Assembly (NCBI GenBank): GCA_041695045.1
Contig: JBGFRR010000092.1
Location: 1 to 39,200, forward strand
Source of the DNA: JBGFRR01 sp041695045
GTDB lineage: Bacteria > Bacteroidota > Ignavibacteria > UBA10030
Direction: 5' to 3'
Length of the DNA stretch: 39,200 bases
A program made the position numbers and the translations under genes. Positions 30,763-38,420 of the stretch are shown here, piece after piece (positions within the stretch are counted from its first letter, which is position 1; each line of letters begins with the position of its first letter). Below the pieces are notes generated by a model. That model was not told the DNA's origin. It worked only from the letters and a program-made list of their open reading frames with translations, and made no database searches.

Positions 30763-33416
30763 TATCCGGAGCCCTGCACCATGTTCATCAGCAAGTTGAG
30801 ATAGGCCGTGAACGCGTAGGCGGAATCGTAATAGAACAACCAGAGGGCAGCAGTCGCAACGCAAAAGGCCAGCCCGACGCTATACGCCCGGCGGGGGGAG
30901 ATATCGAAAATGACAGAAATACCCTTGAGAATACGGAACAAAACCCACACAAACATCAACGCCACGCCGGCCACCGACGGCCAGATGAAGGCAGGGTTTT
31001 CGAAGAGTTTCAGAAAGATCATTCCCGGAACGATAAGCGCGACGAATGGAAGAGCACCCCACACGACGATGGACGAGGCGTGATACCATTGGATGCGACT
31101 CTTGACAAAGAACGAAAACAATTTCACGACGACGATCGCCATACCGACGGCTGCAAGGAACACTCCGGTGAAGAGCACAATCCCGTACAGGAGATTCCAT
31201 GCCGCCATAATAAGATGATGCTTGAGCCAATCTGAGACCAAAAGCTGGGTGAGGAAGTAATCGACATCCGGATTGGTGCGAAGATGATAGAGAAAGCTTG
31301 CCGTTAAGACGGCAAGCGTGCACGCGATGGCGATGGCTAAGACGAACGAATGCACGATAGACACAGCATGAAGATCGCGTAGGTCGGCAAAGAAATTGTA
31401 CGGACGAAGCAGTGCACGATTGACGCAATCGCTGAACCGACGATTGTAGTGATAGAAATACGCGACAATAACGATGATGATGAGTCCTGCCACGACAGGA
31501 GCCGCCGTGAACCCCGGCCGATATGTTCCGATCGGCAGCGCGGTTAGTTTCTCTTCGTTGTAGAGCGCGCGGATGACATTCAACGACTCGCGCTTTTCTC
31601 GCGCATAGCTCGTGAGTCCAACCGGATGCAGGAACGGATCATCAAGTCGAACGGAGAGAACAGGACGATCGCCGCGCCAATCGGCGAGCGACGCGACAAA
31701 ACTTCCCGCGATGCGCGCATCACGAATGGCGCGCGTGTACTGCTCGAGTGTACGCGCTTGAGCTTGCTGCGACATCGGGTCGCTGTAGCCGTTGTGGTTC
31801 GTATGATCCACTTCGCGCATGTAGCGGAGGACGAGCACGGGTTTCGACGGGTGAGCGGACTTCCATCGCTCAATCGCCTCCCGGAATTCTTTCACCCCCA
31901 TGGGCGGAGGAATCAGCGCGGCGACATCGACAAGGTCTGTCGCCATGTCGTTCGCGATCATCCGCGAACCAAAATACACCGGCCGGTCATCGAGCGACCG
32001 CGCGGCGTTCTTCACGCGCACAACGTACGCTCGTGCGCGAGGGTCGGCAGAATCAAACTCCGTTCCCACTCCCCACGCCAACACCGACGGCTGATGTCGA
32101 TCGCGCGTCACCATCTCCCGCATCATACCTTCCGCCAGCACCTGAAACACTTCCTCGGCAAGAACGGCCGCGGGAACATTCCACGCGGGGATCTCTAACA
32201 ACGCGAAGAGTCCGTAGCGAGTGCAGAGGTTCAACATGTACGGATGCGGAGGATGGAACGCGAAGCGTACGGCATTCGCGCCGGAGCTTTTCATGAGAGC
32301 CACATCCCGCTCCATCTGTTCATACGTCAGCGATGCACCGTAGTCCGGCGAATCTTCGTGCCACACAATTCCTTTCAGCACAACGGGCTTTCCATTCAAC
32401 ACAATCTTTTCACCCTCAAGCCGTACGTTGGTGAAGCCGACGTTACGCCCGACTTCATCAACAATTGTGCGCGCTGCTGTTTGTTCCAGAACCATCACCC
32501 GTGCGCGATAAATATCCGGCGTCTCCGGACTCCACAGCTTGGGAGCGGTTACCGGCACGGTGAGATGCGCTTCGGTTCCCCGATTCTGGTACAGAGTAAT
32601 GGGTACGGGGGCGGAGCGTGCAACCAGAGCGTCATTCGTGCGGTCGTACAGTTCCACTTGAAACAGAAACTGCTGTGTTGGCGCTGTTCCCCGCGCTTCA
32701 TCGGGGGATTGAAGAACCCATCGATTTCCGATGGTTGCCGTGACGTGCAGGAGGCCCTGCCGCATGTCGGGACTGAGGGTCGTTCGGGCGTGGACCGACT
32801 CGACCCATGTGCGGGGAGTCGCAAGAATGTACATATCCCGAAGGATTCCACCGTAGTTTCGCCAGCCCCAAATTTGTTTTCGCGGCGGGATCGTCGAGCG
32901 GGCATCGAGTCGGTTATGCACAGCAACGGTTACAACATTTTCCTTCCCGACCAGCAATGCATTGTCCGGGATGTCAAACTCAAACGACGTATATCCGCCA
33001 ACATGTCGCCCAACGAAAACACCGTTGATGTAGAATTCCGCGTCGTAATTCACTCCAAGCGCAACAACCTTGAACGCATGCTCGGTGAACATATCAGCGA
33101 CGACCTCAAACGTTCGCCGCAGGGTAAGGTTGCCGACGAGGTCGAATGAACTGGGAACCTTCACCTCAGCCCAATCGGAGCCATCGAGTGAGTACGACCA
33201 GGTGCCGTTGAGGTCGATCTTCGCCCGCGTTGGGGAGTCAGGATGAAAGCCCACATCGAGGCTGCGCATGAGCGGGCGGCCGTTTTCCAGGACGCGTGGT
33301 TGACTGAGAGTGGTGTTAAGGGAGGCCGAGACGAGGAAAAAGAGAAAAAGATGTATGAGGAACCGAAAAGATGTGCTTGTCAATTCTTTCGGCCGAATGT
33401 TGTAAGGAAAGCCCAA
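30762..33416 (-). CDS. Membrane-anchored GH2-like protein with degenerate active site and Yip1-like C-terminal region
   Basis: This protein of 884 residues or slightly fewer has an N-terminal signal/anchor (FRFLIHLFLFFLVSASL, about 17-33). A glycoside hydrolase family 2 body follows: jelly-roll domain about 60-205 (IDLNGTWSYSLDGSDW, GVNYDAEFYINGVFVGRHVGGYTSFEFDI), Ig-like domain about 206-330, and TIM barrel about 335-620 (VVLKGIVWHEDSPDYG, GANAVRFAFHPPHPY). The acid/base region reads WGVGTEF (Glu453) where active enzymes have GNE. At the usual nucleophile site (KPVxxxE) it reads KPVLVLRYMREV, with Arg531. After residue 640 come about six to seven transmembrane segments. I know no common enzyme with this layout. 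Start TTG 33416 is uncertain; TTG 33383 is an alternative. Confidence 0.8.
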   Translation of the reverse strand: MGFPYNIRPKELTSTSFRFLIHLFLFFLVSASLNTTLSQPRVLENGRPLMRSLDVGFHPDSPTRAKIDLNGTWSYSLDGSDWAEVKVPSSFDLVGNLTLRRTFEVVADMFTEHAFKVVALGVNYDAEFYINGVFVGRHVGGYTSFEFDIPDNALLVGKENVVTVAVHNRLDARSTIPPRKQIWGWRNYGGILRDMYILATPRTWVESVHARTTLSPDMRQGLLHVTATIGNRWVLQSPDEARGTAPTQQFLFQVELYDRTNDALVARSAPVPITLYQNRGTEAHLTVPVTAPKLWSPETPDIYRARVMVLEQTAARTIVDEVGRNVGFTNVRLEGEKIVLNGKPVVLKGIVWHEDSPDYGASLTYEQMERDVALMKSSGANAVRFAFHPPHPYMLNLCTRYGLFALLEIPAWNVPAAVLAEEVFQVLAEGMMREMVTRDRHQPSVLAWGVGTEFDSADPRARAYVVRVKNAARSLDDRPVYFGSRMIANDMATDLVDVAALIPPPMGVKEFREAIERWKSAHPSKPVLVLRYMREVDHTNHNGYSDPMSQQAQARTLEQYTRAIRDARIAGSFVASLADWRGDRPVLSVRLDDPFLHPVGLTSYAREKRESLNVIRALYNEEKLTALPIGTYRPGFTAAPVVAGLIIIVIVAYFYHYNRRFSDCVNRALLRPYNFFADLRDLHAVSIVHSFVLAIAIACTLAVLTASFLYHLRTNPDVDYFLTQLLVSDWLKHHLIMAAWNLLYGIVLFTGVFLAAVGMAIVVVKLFSFFVKSRIQWYHASSIVVWGALPFVALIVPGMIFLKLFENPAFIWPSVAGVALMFVWVLFRILKGISVIFDISPRRAYSVGLAFCVATAALWLFYYDSAYAFTAYLNLLMNMVQGSG

Positions 33417-33446
33417 AACAGGAGCCGCTAGGGGTTAGACGGCCTC

Positions 33447-33475
33447 AATATAACACATAAAGGCCCTGAAAGCAA
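33447..33475 (-). promoter_or_regulatory. Candidate promoter of the GH2-smc-lpx operon
   Basis: On the minus strand TTGCTT (33470-33475), 17 bases and TATATT (33447-33452) fit a sigma70 promoter with a good -10 and a weak -35. Transcription would begin about 25 nt before TTG 33416. Confidence 0.45.
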
Positions 33476-33577
33476 TGGGATTCTCGAAAGGTTTACCGAC
33501 CGTGAGGATGTAACTGGCGTGCTGGAAAAGAATTAGCGGCTCACTTTGAAGCGATACTCGTTTCGATCTGCAAAACG

Positions 33578-34351
33578 TCAAGTGGATTTGGCTGATACGC
33601 CTGCTCGTATGATCTCGATGAACGAATCTGCTTTCAAACATGCTCCGCCCACGAGAGCACCGTCGATGTCAAGTTGTCGGAGGAGGTCGGAGGCATTGTC
33701 AGGCTTCACGCTGCCGCCGTACTGGATGACGACATTCTGCGCAACATTCCACCCGTACAGTTGCGAAATGAGTTTACGGATGAGTTGATGAACTTCCTGC
33801 GCTTGATCGGGCGTCGCATTGCGTCCCGTCCCGATTGCCCAAACAGGCTCATACGCGATGATGCTCCGCTCGACGTCCGCTGCTGTGATATCCTTCAGCA
33901 CACCTTTCACCTGTGCGCTGACAACGTGGTGCGTGATGCCCTTCTCGCGCTCTTCGAGCGTCTCGCCAACGCAGATGATCGGGATGAGCCCCGCGGAGAG
34001 TGCCCTCCTCGCTTTTGCGTTGATAAACTCGTTCGTCTCACCGAAGTACTGCCGGCGCTCCGAATGGCCGAGGATCACATGCGTGCACCCAACCGACGTA
34101 AGCATGCTTGCAGAAACTTCTCCTGTGAATGCACCATCGTCTTGATGGTACATGTTCTGAGCGCCGAGTTGGATTGGCGAACCGTCCAACAGCGTGCGCG
34201 CAAGGGAGAGAAACGGGTATGGTGGACAGACGACGACTTGTGTGCTGTTAAGCTCGAACGTTAATGCGCGCTTGAGGTCGGAGATGAGCTTCTCCGCACC
34301 GTTTGCGTCGTTGTTCATTTTCCAGTTACCGGCAATGATGGTGGGGCGCAT
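33578..34351 (-). CDS. tpiA: Triosephosphate isomerase
   Basis: This 257-residue glycolytic enzyme interconverts dihydroxyacetone phosphate and glyceraldehyde 3-phosphate as a dimer. All catalytic elements are present: Lys in AGNWKMN (residues 7-13), His in VILGHSERRQYFGE, Glu in IIAYEPVWAIGTGRNATP (the EPVWAIGTG stretch includes the flexible loop), and the phosphate-binding YGGSVKPDNA and GALVGGACL. The length is normal. AAGGGA precedes the ATG. It lies 151 nt after gatB with no clear terminator between them. Confidence 0.98.
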   Translation of the reverse strand: MRPTIIAGNWKMNNDANGAEKLISDLKRALTFELNSTQVVVCPPYPFLSLARTLLDGSPIQLGAQNMYHQDDGAFTGEVSASMLTSVGCTHVILGHSERRQYFGETNEFINAKARRALSAGLIPIICVGETLEEREKGITHHVVSAQVKGVLKDITAADVERSIIAYEPVWAIGTGRNATPDQAQEVHQLIRKLISQLYGWNVAQNVVIQYGGSVKPDNASDLLRQLDIDGALVGGACLKADSFIEIIRAGVSAKST

Positions 34352-34482
34352 GGGGGTCCCTTCAACGTGCTCAGAACTGTGAAATCAGGCAAAAAATAGT
34401 TTGGAATCCCTTTTCGTGGGGTAGAGCCTATGATTAGCCCCTCCACTACAGTAGAAACGCAATATTTTAGTCGTCTACTTCT

Positions 34483-34507
34483 TACTTGCTACTGAATACT
34501 TGCTACT
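34483..34507. repeat. Short direct repeat TACTTGCTACT at the gatB stop
   Basis: Two identical 11-mers (34483-34493 and 34497-34507) are 14 bp apart in register. The second includes the gatB stop codon. It is a short tandem-like repeat resembling the heptad array at 14769 in style but not in sequence. Confidence 0.5.
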
Positions 34508-35969
34508 TGTTCCATCCCTCTAACTTTCTTCGCAGCACCTCATTCACAATCTTCGGATTCGCCTTTCCCTTCATCGCCTTCATCGCCTCGCCGACAAAGT
34601 AGCCGAAGACCTGCTGCTTACCCGCCCGGTATGTTGCCACCTGTTCCTGACTCCGCGCGAGAACTTCATCGACAACGTTCTCGATCGCTGCTGCGTCGCT
34701 CACCTGGACGAGTCCCTTGCGTTCAACGATCGCTGTCGCTGTTTCACCGCTCGCAAGCATCTCCCCAAAAACCTCCTTCGCAATCTTACCGCTGATGGTT
34801 CCATCGACAACGAGGTTGATCATGTCGGCAAGATGCGTTGGCGGGACCGGAAAATTCTGTAGACCGTTAGCTCGATCGTTCGCGACGCGCAGCACATCAC
34901 CCATGGTCCAGTTGCTCGCGAGTTTGTACGTCTCACCGTTCTTCACGCGTAATGCGGCAACAGCTCTCTCAAAATAATCTGCAATGAGCTTCTCCGTCGT
35001 GAGGACGTCCGCGTCGTACTTCGGTAGATGGTACTGCTCCATAAAACGATCGCGGCGCTTCCGGGGAAACTCCGGCAACGCTTGCCCAACCGATGCAATC
35101 ATCTCGCGACCGACCGACACCGGAACGAGGTCGGGGTCGGGAAAGTACCGATAGTCGTGCGCTTCTTCCTTCGAGCGCATCGGTGCGACAATGCCTTCAT
35201 CGGAATTCCAGAGAAGGGTTTGCTGAATCACCTTCTCGCCGCTCTCTAACAGATCAATCTGGCGATTGATTTCGTACTCTAACGCGCGCTCAACGAAGCG
35301 AAACGAATTCATGTTCTTCACTTCCGTCTTCGTTCCAAGTTGCTTCTCCCCGCGTCGCCGTACGGAAACGTTCGCGTCGCACCGAAGACTGCCTTCTTCC
35401 ATATTCCCGTCGCAAATGCCGAGATACGTCACGAGCTGACGGATGGTGTGAAGGAAGAGATACGCCTCATGCGGCGTGCGAATGTCCGGCTCCGTTACGA
35501 GCTCGATCAACGGAACGCCGCAGCGGTTTACATCGACCAGCGTCGCCGCACCGATGTCGTGGATCGATTTGCCCGCGTCTTCCTCCATGTGGATGCGCGT
35601 GATACCGACCCGCTTCATGCTTCCGTCCTCAAGCTCGACCTCCAAGTATCCGCCGGTGCAGACCGGCTCTTCGTATTGTGAAATCTGATAGCCTTTCGGG
35701 AGGTCGGGATAGAAATAATTCTTGCGTGCAAACACCGACCGCTGCGCGATCGTACAGTTCGTTGCAAGTCCGAGACGGACGATGTACTCGACGAGCTTCG
35801 TGTTGAGCACCGGCAGCGCGCCGGGGAGGCCGAGACAGACGGGGCAGACGTTTGTATTCGGCGCGTCGCCAAATTGGGTGGAGCACGCGCAGAACGCTTT
35901 GGACGCGGTCAGCAGTTGGCAGTGGACTTCGAGGCCGATGACGGGTTCGTATTGTTCGTTCCACGGCAT
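34503..35969 (-). CDS. gatB: Aspartyl/glutamyl-tRNA(Asn/Gln) amidotransferase subunit B
   Basis: This 488-residue subunit of GatCAB activates misacylated Glu-tRNA(Gln) or Asp-tRNA(Asn) for amidation. Landmarks are EPVIGLEVHCQLLTASKAFCACSTQFG, NVCPVCLGLPGALPVLN (zinc cysteines), SVFARKNYFYPDLPKGYQISQYE, VGITRIHMEEDAGKSIHD, DVNRCGVPLIELVTEPDIRT, EGSLRCDANVSVRR and EVKNMNSFRFVERALEYEINRQ. The C-terminal YqeY-like tail domain ends VNEVLRRKLEGW. It begins 6 nt after the vapC stop and lacks a good ribosome site, so its translation may depend on the TA operon upstream. gatA and gatC are not in the window. Confidence 0.97.
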   Translation of the reverse strand: MPWNEQYEPVIGLEVHCQLLTASKAFCACSTQFGDAPNTNVCPVCLGLPGALPVLNTKLVEYIVRLGLATNCTIAQRSVFARKNYFYPDLPKGYQISQYEEPVCTGGYLEVELEDGSMKRVGITRIHMEEDAGKSIHDIGAATLVDVNRCGVPLIELVTEPDIRTPHEAYLFLHTIRQLVTYLGICDGNMEEGSLRCDANVSVRRRGEKQLGTKTEVKNMNSFRFVERALEYEINRQIDLLESGEKVIQQTLLWNSDEGIVAPMRSKEEAHDYRYFPDPDLVPVSVGREMIASVGQALPEFPRKRRDRFMEQYHLPKYDADVLTTEKLIADYFERAVAALRVKNGETYKLASNWTMGDVLRVANDRANGLQNFPVPPTHLADMINLVVDGTISGKIAKEVFGEMLASGETATAIVERKGLVQVSDAAAIENVVDEVLARSQEQVATYRAGKQQVFGYFVGEAMKAMKGKANPKIVNEVLRRKLEGWNK

Positions 35970-35975
35970 TGTCGG

Positions 35976-36374
35976 TTAGAGTAGTTGAAGGTCAAAAATC
36001 GTGGCAATGCGTTCGAAATCTTTATCAGCGGTCAGTAAAAAGCAACGTCTCCGAATCGTCACCGAAGCAATCAATGCGTCGATCGTTGTGATTTGAATAC
36101 CTTTCGACATGCAAGCGTTTTGAATCTCTGCAGCAAATGTGTAATCTTGGCGATGAAGCTCGACGAGGGGAAAAGATTCCAGGGCTTCTTGTATCCTCTT
36201 GACGTCCGAAGGCTTTCGAATCCCCTGTAGAATCTCCTGCAGTACAATTCCCAGCAAGAATACTTCGTGACCTTCTTTGATCAACGCTTCGAGCTTTGTT
36301 ACTTTTTGACTCGTCCGCTTTGTTGCCCTCCGTAACGCCAGCGACCATACCGAGGTATCGACGATGACTCTCAC
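35976..36374 (-). CDS. VapC-family PIN-domain ribonuclease toxin (intact)
   Basis: This 132-residue PIN protein has all expected acidic sites: Asp6 (VIVDTSVWSLALR), Glu47 (VLQEILQG), Asp99 (TTIDALIAS) and Asp117 (LLTADKDFERIA). VapC toxins cut specific RNAs and are held inactive by the paired VapB. The length is full, unlike the other toxin genes of this window. It overlaps vapB by 4 nt (ATGA at 36371-36374) and ends 6 nt before gatB. Confidence 0.9.
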   Translation of the reverse strand: MRVIVDTSVWSLALRRATKRTSQKVTKLEALIKEGHEVFLLGIVLQEILQGIRKPSDVKRIQEALESFPLVELHRQDYTFAAEIQNACMSKGIQITTIDALIASVTIRRRCFLLTADKDFERIATIFDLQLL

Positions 36375-36571
36375 TGTCGCTCTCGGAGAGTTTTATAATC
36401 ATATCCCCTTCGAAATTCTATCGTGCCAAACTCTTTCAACACGCGCTGCTGTCGACGGATGCGGAGGTAATCCCGTAAGGCGTCTTCGACCGCCTCGCGC
36501 TGAGTCCTGTGCCTTCCTAATTTCTCTACTTCTTTCACTAACGTTTCATCTATGGCTAACGTCTTCGTCAT
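36371..36571 (-). CDS. VapB-family antitoxin
   Basis: This 66-residue protein has the VapB pattern: an N-terminal ribbon-helix-helix (KTLAIDETLVKEVEKLGRHRTQREAVEDALRDYLR) and a C-terminal toxin-binding tail (LKEFGTIEFRRGYDYKTLRE). It binds VapC and, as a complex, usually represses its own promoter. AGGAG lies eight bases before ATG 36571. It is complete and overlaps vapC by 4 nt. Confidence 0.88.
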   Translation of the reverse strand: MTKTLAIDETLVKEVEKLGRHRTQREAVEDALRDYLRIRRQQRVLKEFGTIEFRRGYDYKTLRERQ

Positions 36572-36619
36572 TGTTGGTCTCCTTGTATCTCAGTGGTTCA
36601 TTGCGGTCTCTCCGAAAAC

Positions 36620-36636
36620 ATAGCTGGCCAGACTAT
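36620..36636 (-). promoter_or_regulatory. Candidate VapBC operator
   Basis: ATAG-CTGGCCAG-A-CTAT is a near-perfect palindrome about 50 nt upstream of vapB. Position and symmetry suit autoregulation by a ribbon-helix-helix antitoxin. No promoter boxes were clear around it. Confidence 0.3.
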
Positions 36637-36685
36637 CACATCGCATGCTCGCTTCGCTTGATTGCATTCCGTCATGCTCGATCGT

Positions 36686-37849
36686 TTATGCCGCAATGGC
36701 TTTCGTGACCTTCTCTGCGGCCTCTTTGAGGCTTGATGCAACGAGGAAACTGAGGCCGGAATTTTTCAGAATCTCCGCCGCTAACTCGGCATTCGTTCCG
36801 GCAAGGCGGACGACGATGGGAACCGAAATGTTTACGTTCTTCGCCGCCTCAACAACGCCCGCTGCAACACGGTCGCAGCGTACGATCCCGCCGAAGATGT
36901 TGATGAGAACGGCCTTGACGTTGGAGTCTTTCAGAATGATCCGAAAACCGGCCTCAACGGTTTGCGCGCTCGCTCCGCCGCCGACATCGAGAAAGTTCGC
37001 CGGCATTCCACCCGCAAGCTTGATGATGTCCATCGTCGCCATGGCAAGTCCCGCGCCGTTGACCATACAACCGACGTTGCCGTCGAGCTTGATGTAGTTG
37101 AGATTCGATTGTGAGGCTTCGACTTCGAGCGGGTCTTCTTCGTCGAGGTCGCGCATCTCCGCAAGCTCGGGATGACGGAAGAGCGCATTATCGTCGAAGT
37201 TCATCTTCGCATCGAGCGCGTACACCTCGCCCGCTCGTGTGACGACAAGCGGATTGATCTCGGCAAGCGACGCATCGGTGGTTTCGTAGGCCTTGTAGAG
37301 GGCTAAAAGGAACTTCACCCCGTTTTTGAAAGCATCTCCCGTCAGCCCCAAGCCGAAGCAAAGCTTTCGCGCCTGATACTGCTGCATGCCCATCCCGGGA
37401 TGAATGTATTCCTTCAGAATTTTCTCCGGTGTCTCTTCTGCGACCTTTTCGATCTCGACGCCTCCCTCCGTGGAAGCCATAACGACGTTCTGAGAGCGCG
37501 TCCGGTCGAGTGTAATCCCTACGTACAGCTCTCGCGCAATATCCATACCTTCTTCAATGAGCACTCGCTTCACCATGCGTCCCTCGGGTCCCGTTTGATG
37601 CGTGACGAGGCGCATGCCGAGAATCTCGGATGCGCGCTGCTGCACTTCGTCGAGACTGCGCGCAAGCTTCACACCACCTCCTTTACCGCGTCCGCCGGCG
37701 TGGATCTGTGCCTTTACGACCCAGATACCGCCGCCGATGTGTTCTGCGACCGAAACAGCTTCTTCGACCGAGAATGCGACCTTCCCTTGCGGTACTGCAA
37801 CGCCAAACTTTTTGAGAATCTCTTTGCCTTGGTATTCATGGATTTTCAT
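36686..37849 (-). CDS. sucC: Succinyl-CoA synthetase (ADP-forming), beta subunit
   Basis: This 387-residue subunit of the citric acid cycle enzyme has an N-terminal ATP-grasp domain (MKIHEYQGKEILKKFGVAVP, VVKAQIHAGGRGKGGGVKLA, EINPLVVTRAGEVYALDAKMNFDDNALFRH) and a C-terminal CoA-ligase domain (GNVGCMVNGAGLAMATMDIIKLAGG, NFLDVGGGA, INIFGGIVRCDRVA, VRLAGTNAELA). The length is normal. ATG 37849 is the conserved start; a TTG two codons upstream is less likely. The ribosome site is weak. The start overlaps the shifted end of the DUF5615 remnant. sucD is not adjacent downstream, where vapBC and gatB lie. Confidence 0.97.
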   Translation of the reverse strand: MKIHEYQGKEILKKFGVAVPQGKVAFSVEEAVSVAEHIGGGIWVVKAQIHAGGRGKGGGVKLARSLDEVQQRASEILGMRLVTHQTGPEGRMVKRVLIEEGMDIARELYVGITLDRTRSQNVVMASTEGGVEIEKVAEETPEKILKEYIHPGMGMQQYQARKLCFGLGLTGDAFKNGVKFLLALYKAYETTDASLAEINPLVVTRAGEVYALDAKMNFDDNALFRHPELAEMRDLDEEDPLEVEASQSNLNYIKLDGNVGCMVNGAGLAMATMDIIKLAGGMPANFLDVGGGASAQTVEAGFRIILKDSNVKAVLINIFGGIVRCDRVAAGVVEAAKNVNISVPIVVRLAGTNAELAAEILKNSGLSFLVASSLKEAAEKVTKAIAA

Positions 37850-38100
37850 AAGCAAACCCCGAAAATGAGATTATCATGAGGATTTTTTGATAGGCAATAT
37901 ACGCACCCGCGAGCGAGAAGACTTCCAAAATCAAGATCGTTTGTAAAGACCACAAACTCGTGTTCTCGCGCCCATTGAAGAATCATTTCATCTTTTGCGT
38001 GGGCATCCCCGACTTCTGACCAATGAACAGCCTCATGCCCGTGGTGGACGAGGAATGGTACCCACGAGGGAGAGAGGTTCATATCGACAAGCACTTTCAT
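37846..38100 (-). pseudogene. DUF5615 (PIN-like) toxin with an internal frameshifting deletion
   Basis: The start is a typical DUF5615 protein: MKVLVDMNLSPSWVPFLVHHGHEAVHW, then FVVFTNDLDFGSLLA. The frame then runs through 21 unrelated residues to a stop overlapping the sucC start. In another frame the DNA near 37906-37876 reads RVRILPIKKSS and stops at 37874-37876, which is the usual C-terminus of the family (RVRILPL). So about 40-50 residues were lost at roughly 37906-37916 and the halves are out of frame. The ancestral gene would have ended 24 nt before sucC. Its DUF433 partner upstream is complete and overlaps the start by 4 nt. Confidence 0.75.
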
Positions 38101-38327
38101 CGGTACTTGAATGGGAGCTCGAGTTCCTCCGATCTCCACGCTGCATACGCCAGCGCCTCATTGATGTCTTCCACCTCCAAGTAAGGATATGCCTTGAGGA
38201 TTTCTTCTTTACTGTGCCCGGCTGCGAACAACCCCACAATGGTTCCAACGGTAACGCGCATACCCCGGATGCAAGGCTTTCCTCCCATAACATGGGGATC
38301 AAAGGTTATTCGTTTGAAAAGTTCCAT
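38097..38327 (-). CDS. DUF433 antitoxin
   Basis: This 76-residue protein is a complete DUF433 member: FKRITFDPHVMGGKPCIRGMRVTVGTIVGLFAAGHSKEEILKAYPYLEVEDINEALAYAAW. The family has a small helix-turn-helix-like fold and is widely found as the antitoxin of DUF5615 PIN-like proteins. AAGGAA lies nine bases before the ATG. It overlaps the DUF5615 start by 4 nt (38097-38100), as usual for the pair. Confidence 0.88.
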   Translation of the reverse strand: MELFKRITFDPHVMGGKPCIRGMRVTVGTIVGLFAAGHSKEEILKAYPYLEVEDINEALAYAAWRSEELELPFKYR

Positions 38328-38420
38328 CGGTCATTCTTCCTTTTGACTGACGAGTGGATTGAGTCCTCTCAACATGGAGACGGATAGCTGCATGAATCTC
38401 GCATCGTCCGTTTTCCATCC

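Noticed and set aside
33435..33641. A 68-codon frame overlapping the end of tpiA
   Set aside because: It overlaps tpiA on the same strand in another frame and covers the probable GH2 promoter, with no sign of conservation.
35976..36374. A lesion in vapC to match the other toxins
   Set aside because: All four expected acidic positions and a full length of 132 residues are present, so this toxin appears intact.
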